Assembly (NCBI GenBank): GCA_009760855.2
Contig: WPIO01000112.1
Location: 611,501 to 675,500, forward strand
Direction: 5' to 3'
Length of the DNA: 64,000 nt
DNA from: Cristatella mucedo
Lineage: Eukaryota > Bryozoa > Phylactolaemata > Cristatellidae
The notes beneath the pieces were generated by a model. That model did no database searches, was not told where the DNA came from, and saw nothing but the letters and a program-made list of their open reading frames with translations. Positions 33,946 through 45,644 of the stretch are shown piece by piece; positions within the stretch are counted from its first letter, which is position 1, and the number at the start of each line of letters is the position of its first letter. The translations under genes and the position numbers were made by a program.

Positions 33946-34984
33946 TCCAACAAGACAATCATATCTGTAGAGGAAATTATTTTAGTTAAGTCCAATGCAC
34001 AATGCCGAGTAGCTTGCTTTCGCAACGTGCCTTCGCACTGCCATGGTACAAGCATAAATTTCTTCTTTTAAGAATACCTAAAGAGGCTGGCGAGCGGCAG
34101 AGTTTAGCACGGATCTTCAAGGACTTCCACAACGTCTTATGCATTAAAAGTTAAAAGAATAATTCAAATTACGACACTGTTAAAATAACAAGTTAGAAAT
34201 AAGAGCTTGAATAAAATTATTTAAGATGGGCACGTGTGTGCTAGGCTTTGACCTTGTAATGACCTCACTAAGGTTGACATTTTGCTCTCCCCATTCTGAA
34301 ATCACGAGTATTCCTCTGATCATCATGCTTGCAGCTAGTAAAAAGAATTTTAACCAGCTGCAGGACTCAAAGCCATCAACTGGGTCGGGTTGTAGAAACA
34401 CTTGCCTGCACGGTGATAACCTTAGGCTCCATAATCGCTTAGTCTGTATGGACTTAAAGGAAAGTCAAATACATGTTGCAACTCAACAACGTTGACCTGG
34501 CGATGGACAATCGCACAGAGGAAGCATGAAGTAGCTTTGGTCCAATGAGTCAGGGATAGTTGTAGCGCTGGACTACGGGCTCCCCTTATGCAATAGTAGC
34601 AGCTACTTGGCAAGTTCATGTCGTCTTGAAATGTAGTAACTCAAATCTTTTAGTGAACAGTAAGCAGCTCCCACTGCTTACTGTTCTGCCCTTCACGATT
34701 CCGAAGACAGCTGAGGTGGCTACAGGTAGGACGTCATTAAGAGCAAAACATATTTTATGTTTGTCAAACTTGAAGGACAATTCAGAATATGTTACTGAGC
34801 AAATCGAATACGATGAGCATTTCAAAACTTTGCCTCATGCAATGGACTACGACGGTCTTGGACTATGAAGTTTACCAGCAGCAGGCGACATTGATTTCAC
34901 GATCTAGCCAGTCATCTTTAGGCCTATTCGTTGTTCTCGTTGGCGGCTATATAAAAGACTTACTGTAATCATCATTATTCATAT
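33946..34984. other. Unannotated stretch
   Basis: Unique DNA. Frames at 34,226-34,495 (89 codons) and 34,626-34,868 (80 codons) have no domain I recognise and no splice context I can defend. Confidence 0.3.
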
Positions 34985-35070
34985 ACCTTCTTTTTAGGAT
35001 ATGTCAAATTTCTAGAAAGACATTACTTTTACTCAGGGTGCTGCAGAAGTGTATTATTATTAGTATTATC
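34985..35070 (+). mobile_element. LINE-A-type tail fragment
   Basis: ATTTCTAGAAAGACATTACT, TACTCAGGGTGCTGCAGAAG, then TGTATTATTATTAGTATTAT: decayed hairpin and tail. Confidence 0.5.
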
Positions 35071-35439
35071 ATAAAACCCCGTTTGTTCCCCAGTGCACAG
35101 CATCCGTCGGTGCGACTCGGTCTGTATGGGCTTAAAGTGCACATTATTTGACATTTATCCACAGCTTACTTATCTACACATTTCATGGTCAGCAAACGTT
35201 GATAGAGGCAGCTGTGTCAATGGCAATGCTGTGAGCTCATCGGTCTAGCTACTGCGGTCAACTACTACTGAAAGGCTCATTACCTACGGTTCAGCTGGCA
35301 CAATTGTCTAGCGAGTTTCATAATAGGCCGAACATTAATCTTACGTACATACGTGATTATATGTGGACATATTTGTATGTGCGTGATTTACGATTCTGAT
35401 ACTTTTCGGCTTTTACTGACGCTTAAATGTAGTCGGCCG
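35071..35439. other. Unannotated stretch
   Basis: Nothing recognised. Confidence 0.35.
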
Positions 35440-35582
35440 ATTGGTGCAGCCGAGCTGGATGACCAGCTCGGCGATGACCAGCTCTCCCTCCTGGTCCTTA
35501 TATCGATAGTTTCTGCGGTGGTAATAGCCATAAAGGCTCTTCTGTTGCTATACAAAAAATGCTGTTAAATCAGCTACTATTT
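35440..35582 (+). mobile_element. SINE-B 3' half
   Basis: GGTGGTAATAGCCATAAAGG, CTCTTCTGTTGCTATACAAA and GCTGTTAAATCAGCTACTAT are the SINE-B 3' body. Upstream, GATGACCAGCTC is repeated and contains no clear tRNA-like head. Confidence 0.6.
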
Positions 35583-35585
35583 TTG

Positions 35586-35740
35586 GTGAGCCGTGATGGT
35601 TCACAAAGTAACGCGGTTGCTTTTCAAAATCCTGCGGTGGGCGATCCTTTATCGCCGCTGCATGCGCCAGCGATAGCCACAAAGGCTCTTCTGTCGCTCT
35701 ATAAAAGAGAGTTTTAAATCCGCCAGTATTCGTTTAAGTG
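35586..35740 (+). mobile_element. SINE-B copy
   Basis: GAGCCGTGATGGTTCACAAA, GCGGTTGCTTTTCA, CCTGCGGTGGGCGATCCTTT, GCGATAGCCACAAAGGCTCT and TTTTAAATCCGCCAGTATTC. It lacks the anticodon-to-B-box section. It is in tandem with the copy just upstream. Confidence 0.7.
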
Positions 35741-35875
35741 AAACCATGAGTAAAAAGTATCTAGAAAGAAATTTAGAATTCTTGGGACACCGCACTAATG
35801 TTACACTTATGCTATTATAAAGCTGGGATTTAGTTCTCTCTGTAAAACATACAATACAATACAATTAATAATTGC
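35741..35875 (+). mobile_element. Possible decayed LINE tail
   Basis: GTATCTAGAAAGAAATTTAG and TGGGACACCG resemble one side of the terminal hairpin; the end is CAATACAATACAATT. Weak. Confidence 0.3.
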
Positions 35876-36032
35876 TTATTTAAATGCCTCCTTCGTATAG
35901 CGGCAGAGGAGCCTTAACGGCTATCGCCATCGCTTGTAGTTGGCACTAAAGGGGCGCCCACTGCAGGATTTGAACCCACGACCTCGGCTGTGAAGAGCGA
36001 GCACCTTGCCTCTTGTTCTATCACGGCCCAGT
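35876..36032 (-). mobile_element. SINE-B copy
   Basis: Minus-strand copy: GAGCCTTAACGGCTATCGCC, CGCCCACTGCAGGATTTGAA, CCCACGACCTCGG and GAGCGAGCACCTTGCC. Confidence 0.75.
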
Positions 36033-36861
36033 GTACACCCGTTTTACAATAATTTTTCAGCAGGGATATTACTTTGAGCTAATAAAGAAGCTAGGCAAAC
36101 TTCAAGCAGAGTACTGTCGCTACACAGCCTATGGGTCCGCACCCAATTTTCTCCACTAGACTTAACTGTCCGTGTTCAGATTGGACTCAAAAGCATAATC
36201 AAGGCCCAGTGAATACTGCCTAAGAATGCAAATTGCTTTTCAGACTTTAGGGGGAGCGTCAAGAGAGTACCTGTAAAATTTGTTCGACAATTGAATACCT
36301 TTCAAAAGACAAATATGTTCAAATAGGATCGGAAGTTCTGACAACTTTCGCATAAAAGAAAAAATGGTCATGCAAACCAAGTCTAACCCAAATGTAAACC
36401 GGAAGCACCATGGCTAAAAATTTACCGATCTCATCATATGTGACCAGCATTCCTACATGCTGAACCTTGGTAGATCGAGGTGCATACATGAAGCTTGTTG
36501 AGGTGCACCTTGTGATGTTTAAAAAGCTTTATTTTCAGTGTAGCTTTGTACTTTGCAAACTCCACAGCTCAGCCAAAACTCCTTGCATCACAGTGAAATT
36601 TGAATTCAGCTTTGCTTGTACAAATTATTTCTGATTTTGGTCAGCCAAATTTTTCTGTATGCACCGTCAACCGCTCAGGAGCTTTATTTTTTGTAATTAT
36701 AGACACGTATAGTAAAACCTAGTTTTAATCATCACAAAACATGCATATATAATAAAAAGGTAAATAAAAATACAAATAAACAAATGTTAATATTAATCAT
36801 AAATATGAAATATAAATAACATGTTATAAATATATATAATATAAAGTTTTATGTAAGGCTA
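36033..36861. other. Unannotated AT-rich stretch
   Basis: AT-rich, especially 36,690-36,860, with stops in all frames. No repeat recognised. Confidence 0.4.
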
Positions 36862-37016
36862 TCTGATTAAATAGTCTCGTTTATCTAGTTGCAGAAGAGC
36901 CTTTACGGCTATCGCCACAGTTAGAAGTGGGAAATAAAGGATCTACTGCAGGATTCGAACTCACGACCTGGGTCGTGAAGAGGGAGCATCTTACTCATGG
37001 GCTAAGACTCAAGGGA
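36862..37016 (-). mobile_element. SINE-B copy
   Basis: Minus-strand copy: CTGATTAAATAGTCTCGTTT, AGAGCCTTTACGGCTATCGC, TACTGCAGGATTCGAACTCA (B-box complement, close to consensus) and GAGGGAGCATCTTACTCATG. Confidence 0.78.
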
Positions 37017-37576
37017 AAAATCTTTGGTCAACAGCCCTTCATTGGTGTCCAGAAATAGCCTGAAGCACGAGGATGCTGAAAGAGCTGCCACTCGTCTACA
37101 CACGATCCTGCTCCGATTACAGTTTTGCCTTAGTGAACATGTATCGGAAATAAAAGTACTCAGACATATCCAAGCCCCGTGCGTATTAAAGGTAAAGCAT
37201 TAGGACCGAGTCTGTAGGACTCGGGCGCCCAAACGTGCACCAGATTTAACTTGGGAATAGATTAGAGGACACGTGTCTACTCGCGGCTCAATCAGCTATC
37301 TATGGGGGCGGCAAAGAAACTGGCTACTCTACAAATTGCTAACGACGTTCGCTTACAGCCCACTCGCGGTCGGAGGTTCTCCGAGAACAAACTCTGAAGT
37401 GACCCAATCGACTTAACGCATACGCATGCATGTCGGATTTTCAAAAAAGAGCACCACAGTACCGCCGGCTGCTCTGCCGTACGATGGCAGGCCGCTACAG
37501 TTACAGGCTGGATCCTGGACAGCAGATCTGGAAATCACGAGAGAGTCTTTGTTACAAGAGAAATCTAGCGAGTATG
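37017..37576. other. Unannotated stretch
   Basis: Unique DNA; no gene recognised. Confidence 0.35.
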
Positions 37577-38620
<1,044 letters not shown>

Positions 38621-39645
38621 CAATAATAATAATGCACTTGATAAATCACCCTCACAGAACTCAATCTCTTTCTAGGCGCTTTACATTTGCTGCAAAGAGA
38701 AACGCGATTGAATGGTGAGTAAAATCATGCTCGGTAAACAACATGAATAACATGGTTAGGGTAACATGCACAGGATCAGCATGCAAATGTGGTTAGTTGC
38801 CGCATGCACAGTGTCAGCACGCATAAGCACATGAAGGAAGCATCAAAGGGAACCACTAAATGCTGTCCTAAATAGGTGTTTTTAAGTTCTTTTTAAATGT
38901 GGTCAAGTCAGGGGATGTTCTGACGCAAGTCGGGAGGGACTTCCAAGCTTTGGCAGCATACGAACTAAATGCGCGGTCTCCAAACGATTTGAGGTTTGTA
39001 CGAGGTATCGGTAAACTGTTGGATTCCGAAAAGCGGGTGGTACGATGCTTGGCCTGATGGGGGAGTAGATCTGAAAGATAGGCTGGAGCCAAAGAATGAA
39101 GCGACCTAAAAGTGAGCGACAAAACCTTGAAGTCGATGCGTTGCTTGACTGGGAGCCAGTGCAGGTCGGCGAGAAGTGGTGTGATATTGCAACTGCGACG
39201 CTCACAACAGACAAGCCTAGCTGCGGAATTTTGCACCAGCTGAAATCGCCCGATTGCACATACCGGTAGGCCAGCAAGCAGTGAGTTACAGAAGTCAAGA
39301 CGGAATGTCACAAATGCATGGACCAGCCTAGACGTGGTATCCTTATCTAAACAAGCCCAAATTTTAGCAATATCATGTAGCTGAAAGTAGGCAGTCTTGA
39401 TTGTGGAGCTGATATCGTCGTCTAACGAGAGGTCACTTTGGAACATGACACCTAGATTTCGAGCTGATTCAGCAGGAGATATGCTGGCAGAGCCAATTTT
39501 GAGGGTCAGCCTTTCCAATTTCTGAATTATACTGGGTTTGCCCATGACTAATAAGCTAATTTTTATCATCGTTTAGTTTTAGAAAATTTGCTGCCATCCA
39601 TGTGCGGATGTCATCAATACATGCAGCAAGTGAGTTGAGAGAATT
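38621..39645 (-). mobile_element. LINE-A copy, 5'-truncated (intermediate age)
   Basis: (AAT)n, hairpin, 3' UTR and a 233-codon frame (38,868-39,569) from the LLVMGKPSIIQKLERLTLKI block to TSPDLTTFKKNLKT. Substitutions such as LPVCAIGRFQ and ERRSCNITPLL set it apart from the youngest group. Homology continues to ~39,645 in another frame. Confidence 0.88.
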
Positions 39646-40434
39646 AATGCTCACAGCGGTATAAAATTGTTCTAACTGATGCTAGTCCTCGAAGGCGTGT
39701 GACAGATACTGGTGAAGTCAAGTGCTTCGAAGAATGGCTACCGAATTGAAGCATCCGCATCGATGCATTCAGTGCACCGCAGCAGCAAAGGAATCCAGAA
39801 TGCCCTTACCTTATTGACAAGTTAACATCATCAGCCATATGGCGTATTACTAAAAGTCAGAGAGGCATCAGGGCACCAGCAACAGCGAATGGCAGCGTAA
39901 TTAAAAGTAAAAATTAATACTGAATAAGCATCACTCTTGGTCGTATTTAAATAGTCTAAACCGAAGATTGTCTCATATCCGGTTTCTAAATATTATAATT
40001 CAGGAACTGTTAATAATTTCCCACCTGGTTCTCAATCTAGATGATATATAGCATGCACACGATGGTATTGCCTTCCTTAAATTGAGGCCGTCCTCTGCTA
40101 GGATTATATAAAAAACTAATGTAACTCTCTGTTAAACACATTGACTTATCTATGCTTATTTTAGTCTCTGCTAAAGACGAGCCCTGATATTGGCAGCTTC
40201 CCCTACCCCCATAAACTTTTCTTTTTATTCCTGAGGGCTTTACGTGTTTACTGTGCACGATTCAGTGCATGCTACAAGCCCTAAGTCCTAAAGCCAGTCG
40301 CCGCGAGCAGTGGCTGAGTCAGGAGGTAGGCAGGGGCGGAGGGGGGGGACAGCGACCTAAACTGGTCAATATATCTACTCCCCGACGGTTAAGGAACGAC
40401 GAAATGTTGCCCTAATTGAACTCGATTGAGTGAT
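39646..40434. other. Unannotated stretch
   Basis: AT-leaning unique DNA with a G-rich run near 40,335-40,350. No gene recognised. Confidence 0.35.
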
Positions 40435-40737
40435 CATTGAATACATACTGCAGTCGCGTGCTACATGTCTTCATTACTCAAGGGTCTAGCACCACTCTTG
40501 AAAATTAGGTGAGACTTGTCCCCTAGTTGAAAGTTTTGGCTGCTCCTCTGGCTTAGACCATATTCTCGTTTGCTTCAGTGTATTGGACAAAGCATTTTCG
40601 CCTCGATGATAATAAGGTTAATGATGGGCCGTACTTTAAGCGCCATAGGAGAACTGAATCTCAGCCAAGGCACTTTTGCAAAAGAATCACTGCTCATGGT
40701 GATAGCGATATGCACGGTATCAAGAAATTCATAAGCT

Positions 40738-40825
40738 AAACTAATCAGTAAATGTAAAGTGCCTAGAAACAGATTAAATACTCTGAGGGCACCATATCAA
40801 ATGTGTTATTATCATTACAAGAAAT
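40738..40825 (+). mobile_element. LINE-A-type tail inside the left arm
   Basis: AAATGTAAAGTGCCTAGAAA, CAGATTAAATACTCTGAGGG and CACCATATCAAATGTGTTAT. Present at the same place in the right arm (58,744-58,825), so it was there before the duplication. Confidence 0.7.
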
Positions 40826-41178
40826 TATTACGTTACGTTAATTATTACGAGTATTACGCTTGGGCGATTTATCGAAAGCAAATCTACAAGTGCTCGTGGC
40901 CACCGGCTAGTAAGACGTATGACTAGTAACTCGCCCGACTCATGCACTGGCGCCTATGAAAAGGCACGTGTGAAAAAATGGCGCCTATGAAAAGCACAAG
41001 CGGAACAATAAATGACGAGTTCACTGGTCAAAGGAAAACTTGACCGGACCTGACAAGTCATTCACTCAAACTTAAAGGATGCAAGGTCATCGCAAGTATT
41101 GTCTGTGGTCTCAAGCGAGCTCCACATTTCAGACTTGAGTAACCTCATTTTATTCAGTGTACCGAAAATCTTTCCTTC

Positions 41179-41680
41179 TGTACCCAAGCTAGGTTCGGTT
41201 GGCTGGGACTATACGCCTGTAATGAAATAAGGGTCACCGGCTAGGCCGGTGTCGGATCTTTGAGTATGGCCGGATGTTCGGTGATGAGAGGTCACAGGAG
41301 GTCTTGGGTAATGGAAGTTGGCCGACTAAGTCGTGGCGTTGGACGCTTCCGGTCTCGCCGAGTTATGCATCTGGATGGCTGCAGGCGTGCACCGACGATG
41401 CGGCCACCCACGCAAGGCAACGATCGCTCAAGGCCCTAGCAGAGCTGGATAGCACGCTCGTTGTTACGACTTGCACGTTCCGAGTCCCCTCTGTAGCGAG
41501 TTGTACGGTGCTCTCCTTCTTTCAGCGGAAGCTCTCGACTGCAGTAGACGTCGACTCCGACTATCCAATCAGTTACTCCGGATCTTAGATGGTGTACGTT
41601 GTACTCTTGTGACGGAGTCGGTGCAACGGCGGGACTCCGAAAGCCGACTGAGGGACTCCGAAAGCCGACTTCTTTAACAT
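41179..41680. other. Arm-specific segment of unknown origin
   Basis: About 500 bp that replaces a ~65-bp stretch of the right arm. It contains an inverted CACCGGC/GCCGGTG and two tandem copies of a ~22-bp unit with GGACTCCGAAAGCCGACT. The 104-codon frame 41,274-41,588 has no domain. It could be an insertion with an accompanying deletion. Confidence 0.5.
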
Positions 41681-41900
41681 TGACTGGTCAATTTTCTCCC
41701 GCGGCTCACTCAAACAGGTCAAGGTGAAAAAGCGATCAAGATTCTTCTCTCAAATGTATGGTGTCAACTCCTATTATTACCAGTCTGCATATGTGAACGA
41801 ATGCGGGTCTTATTCATTCTTTTGTCTTTTTTGTCTCCTTCTGAATCACGGGTCGCAAAGTCTTAAGATCATTGACATTGGGGATGTCCCCACATAAATA

Positions 41901-43102
41901 TGTAACGCCGAAGGCTCGGCGGAGTAGGCTTAACCTGCCGCTTACCTAGCGGCGTAACCTAGCGCCTTATGCCGTTCGGTGCGCGTCTACGCGCAATAAG
42001 CAGGCCGCCACGGAAATGAGCGTTTCTAGCGCTGACCTACTTACCGTTACTAAAGGGGTCGTGAGTCCGCGGCGTGAATCGGAAAGCGAGATACACCAAT
42101 TGGGGACTTTACTGAGCTTTATTCGAAAGCGCACAAAGTCGCTGCACGTCTAGATCACTCTTTCGGAGGGAATACTTCACCCGCACTTAGGCTACCTAAG
42201 TCTATTGTGGGGAACGACCCGAATGAGACGAGGAGCCCGAACCGGAGCCTAGACCCTGACTGAAGAACTAGGGCTCCGCTTCCACCTTAACGGCAGGAAT
42301 ACCGTACGCGCTACACCAAGCACTCTTGGGGAGGAAACACGTCTCCAAACTTAGGCTACTTACGTCTATAGTGGGAGTGACCCAGATAGACGAAGGAGCC
42401 CGAACCAACGGAATATCTCACACCATACCAACTACGTCTGGCTCGTACCGGCAAATCCCTATGCCGAAACCACGTGCGAGCGCGCACACACACAACACAA
42501 AAGAAACACAAAATGCTAGCTCGGGCGCGACTCGACCGTATTCGGTGGAGTCCACCGAATCCTCCTAGCGCTGCCTCGTCCTGTCCAGTCAATCGCCGGC
42601 GAACAGCCCGCCCTCCTCCCTCGCTTTCAGAGAAATGAGTCCGACGGCGTCGAAGCCCAGAGCTGAACAAAAGACCAAGAGCGAGCGTCGCTCGACTCTT
42701 AAATGCCTAGCTGAGACAATGGGGCAAGAGCTTAGTAGTATTGGGCCCGACACCGTGGCCCATTACGGTAAGGAATTGAGACCGTCCCTAGGCCACTGGA
42801 AGGGCACCTCTGTACAGCTTCAATGCCGAATAGGTTCAAGACGATTCTTTTTGGACAGAGTTGCGGCCGAGTTTGACAGGCCAGCCAACGTCAATCAGCA
42901 GCTCCCGCGGGTATCGGACCAATTCTAAAGGCCGAATCGCCACTGCTGGTCTCAGAGCTTCCTGGCTTGCTCTTAAGCTCTTGCTCTCTAACCGCACTGG
43001 CGCTCCTCTGTGGCTCACTGCTCCAGGATAAAGGAGTTCTTGCCCGCCGCTAAACAGCTCTTGTTCACACTAAAATTAAGCCAACGCCAGCAAGGCGCTA
43101 CA
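41901..43102. mobile_element. Solo LTR (1,202 bp) with 4-bp target duplication
   Basis: Starts TGTAACGCC and ends GGCGCTACA, a short imperfect inverted terminal repeat with TG...CA ends. It is flanked by AATA on both sides (41,897-41,900 and 43,103-43,106). The matching site in the right arm (~57,755-57,780) has no insert and exactly the length expected for one AATA. Inside, a ~163-bp-spaced imperfect tandem duplication (ACTTAGGCTAC... to GGAGCCCGAACC) lies at ~42,150-42,400, as often seen in LTR U3 regions. No RT, integrase or gag sequence is present. A Ty3/Gypsy or related origin is inferred from the 4-bp duplication. Confidence 0.78.
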
Positions 43103-43275
43103 AATACATCTCTTGCCCGTGCGGCTAAATCCCATATCCGACATGCACTTTTTGGTGGCTCGCTACGATTCGGCACACGATGACCCGATGACCTGGATGA
43201 GTTTTCTCTTCTCACTCAGTCAACTGCCTAGAGTCAGTGGCCCAGTCGTTCTGCGGCTTACTTCAGCCGGTTAAC

Positions 43276-43605
43276 TATCTAGGATGGCACGCCAGGTAAA
43301 GTGGTTGTTTTTCGCGACCTCGTTCCCGAGGTCGTGGATTCGAATTCTGCAGTTGGCGATCCTTTAAATGCCGCTGCTAGCGGTGGCGATAGCCGTAAAG
43401 GCTCTTCTGCACCGGCTTAGCCCCGTGATTAAGGTGCTCGCTCTGGCAAAGGTCAAGCGGAGGTCGTGGGCTCGATTCCCGTGGCATATGTGAAGCGACT
43501 GAATGGAGACCAAGTTCTCTTAGGACGCTATGCAAATTAATTATATTATCTTCTGCCACAATGCAAAAGAGGTTGTTAAATCAGCTAGTATTATTTTTTA
43601 TAAGG
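43276..43605 (+). mobile_element. SINE-B copy interrupted by SINE-A
   Basis: 5' part 43,276-43,410: GGCACGCCAGGTAAAGTGGT head, GTGGATTCGAATTCTGCAGT B box, GGCGATAGCCGTAAAGGCTC. 3' part 43,557-43,605: CAAAAGAGGTTGTTAAATCA and GCTAGTATTATT. Both parts have counterparts in the right arm. Confidence 0.8.
43411..43549 (+). mobile_element. SINE-A inserted in SINE-B with 7-bp target duplication
   Basis: Head ACCGGCTTAGCCCCGTGATT, B box GTGGGCTCGATTCCC, hairpin GTGAAGCGACTGAATGGAGA with TCTCTTAGGACGC, tail AATTAATTATATTAT. CTTCTGC flanks it on both sides (43,404-43,410 and 43,550-43,556). Confidence 0.82.
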
Positions 43606-44506
43606 CAACTGAGCCCAAGCTTGAGAAAGATCAGGACTGATATTCCATTGACTGGCCTACGAGGACTAACACATACCGTCGCAATATTTCTTACTCTAAC
43701 GCAAAGTCAAACTTCCATTAAAGCATGGTGTAATCGCGGCAGACAATAAAACCGTTTATTTCAAGCGTCAACTTTACCTGGTGGCGATCTAGCAGATTGC
43801 TCGTTCAGATCCTTGGTCCTGGAAGGTAAATAAGAGGAGAGACTCAATCCACAAGTTAACATCCCCTTAACATGGACTTGTTTTGTCTTCCTTAGTTCCT
43901 TACGGTATCTCAATTACCTCACCTTCAAGCCATCCGGTAGTACCTCTCTCCGAGTTCATCTCCCAGTCTTACTACACGCCTTCAAGCCATTCAGCTATTG
44001 TTCTCCCACTGAGATGGGTAGATTTGCTGAAATGGATTAGTCACTAAATTGAGTATAGCAGTGCAGAATAACTGGTTATAAATGAAGAACTCGAGCTGAC
44101 GACGTAAGACGAAATGTACAGATCTCCGTCCAGAGCGGCGATGCCAATGCCCGCTGCCGAATTTCGACACTGAGTTTGGCCGGGAATTGCAACACTAAAA
44201 AGCGGGACGGCTGAAGCGTGTCCCCACAGGCCTAGTTTAGTAAAGCTATCAGCAGGGGGAATGTCAAGCGACGGGTCCGCGGGTTCAGCAGGGTGGGGCT
44301 GTTGTCATCGGATGAGTTAACGCTGAAGTAGAACAAATTATTTTAGTTAAATGGCTCGGTTATTAATTGATCGATGACTAGGCGAAGCATGTCTTCCAAA
44401 GGGCCACATCGAGTTCTGGGATGGATAGCCAGGAAGTCCTGCTCTGTGCTGAGGCAGTACCCGGAAAATGACAGCGATTCCATTCGGAAGCATTGTCTTG
44501 GAGTTG

Positions 44507-44515
44507 TATATATAA
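44507..44515 (+). promoter_or_regulatory. TATA box of the ASB-like gene (putative)
   Basis: TATATATAA lies 70 bases before the ATG at 44,585, so transcription would start near 44,540 and give a ~45-nt leader. An in-frame TAG at 44,552 fits this being upstream of the coding region. Function is inferred from position and motif. Confidence 0.4.
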
Positions 44516-44584
44516 CCTGTAGAAAACCCACTGGTTGGTGCCGTAAGAAGGTAGCCAGGAACACCCACTTGTGTTGCCACTTGT

Positions 44585-45644
44585 ATGGGAAACGTTCTGG
44601 AATATTATCCCGAGAGAATTCTGACGTTTCATAAATCTCGCAAGACGAACGCTCACGAACGCACCATCGTACAGCCCTATCCTGCAGCATCCGCATGTGC
44701 GTTACACCAGGCGGCCAAAAGCTCGAATCCGCGGTTAGTGTTCTCGCTTTTGGAGTGCGGAGCGGATGTAAACGCGCGCGATGATGCCGGGAACTCTCCA
44801 CTCCTATCGTGCCTTCTGTGCTCATCGGAAAGTTGGGAATCTACCCGCGAAATCGTGCAACTCCTGATAAATTATAACTGTGACGTCAATGCTCGGGAGG
44901 CGAACAACCAGAGGAGGTCAGCACTGCACATCGCTTGCACCAAAGGATTAGATCGAGTCGCAGGTGAGTGCGGCAAGCTCGCGCCACCAGCTAAGTGTCC
45001 ACTTTACAAGTCGGTAGCTTGTGGGTTACGAGTCGGCAAATTCTGGCGTTAGCGTGTCTTATTTGGGCTCGATCGCAGTCCTGGCCCGAAATGGAAAGGC
45101 TACCTTTCTCGTAGAGCAGCTGCTTCTTGCCGGTGCCGATCCGAACTACGCCGACCGACGTGGAAGGACAGCGCTGCACGCGGTGCTGTGGAAGCTGAGC
45201 TGGCACAGGGAGAGGAGCGCGGACAGCGAATACCTGCAGATCGCTCTGCGCCTGCTGCGCCTCAGCCGAGCGACCGTCGTCAGCCGCGACAAGGAAGGTG
45301 TCACCCCGCTGCTGCTGACCGTCGTCGCGAAGAATCTGCTGCTGCTCAGGATCGTCCTGGCCAAAGGAGCCGGCCGCTTCCGGCCGGACGACGTCGCAGG
45401 AGCGCTGCTGGCGCTTGACCACGTGGGGAACGGCGTTCGGGCGCGGCGCCTTCTAATCGAAGCTGAGGCTGCGAGGGAGCGAGCCGTCCTCGGCTTGCGA
45501 GAGCTATGCAGAGCTGCTGTGCTGCGCCGGCTGTTCGGCTGCGCTGTTGACGGTAGCGAGGTCGTCGATAAGCTCCTCCTGCCGCTCTCACTGAAACGCT
45601 TCCTGCTGCTACAAGACGTCGAGGGCGAGGGCGTGCCGTTGTGA
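44585..45644 (+). CDS. Ankyrin-repeat and SOCS-box protein (ASB-like), two exons
   Basis: Exon 1 is 44,585-44,963 and exon 2 is 45,079-45,644. The 115-bp intron has donor CAG/GTGAGT and acceptor GATCGCAG. The junction is phase 1 and the joined frame is 314 residues. Ankyrin units are visible as ALHQAAKSSNPRLVFSLLEC-GADVNARDDAGNSPL (~39-73), IVQLLINYNCDVNAREANNQ with SALHIAC (~90-118), FLVEQLLLAGADPNYADRRG with RTALHAVL (~136-163), and a weaker one near 197-225 (DKEGVTPLLLTVV). The C-terminus (~263-305) has LRELCRAAVLRRL, like the Elongin-B/C box, and LLPLSLKRFLLL, like the Cul5 box of a SOCS box. In this family ankyrin repeats bind a substrate and the SOCS box recruits a Cullin-5 ubiquitin ligase. 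The ATG follows an in-frame stop at 44,552 and a TATA box, but an upstream exon cannot be excluded. The gene lies ~300 bp inside the inner edge of the left inverted arm. The specific ASB member is not identifiable. Confidence 0.82.

Larger units (their letters stand above)
40435..44275 (+). repeat. Left arm of a large inverted duplication
   Basis: Reverse-complementary, in the same order, to 54,881-59,131. Anchor matches include CATACTGCAGTCGCGTG (here 40,444) with its partner at 59,109-59,124, the segment 40,690-41,178 with 58,103-58,890, the block 43,107-43,275 with 57,592-57,750, and AGCAGGGGGAATGTC near 44,250 with its partner near 54,890. The arm includes LINE-C-type sequence in antisense, SINEs, a LINE-A tail, a solo LTR and an unrelated ~500-bp segment absent from the other arm. 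No host gene is recognisable in it. Confidence 0.88.

Noticed and set aside
44343-44825. 160-codon minus-strand frame overlapping exon 1 of the ASB-like gene
   Set aside because: The plus strand has clear ankyrin motifs and consensus splice sites; the minus frame is its shadow.
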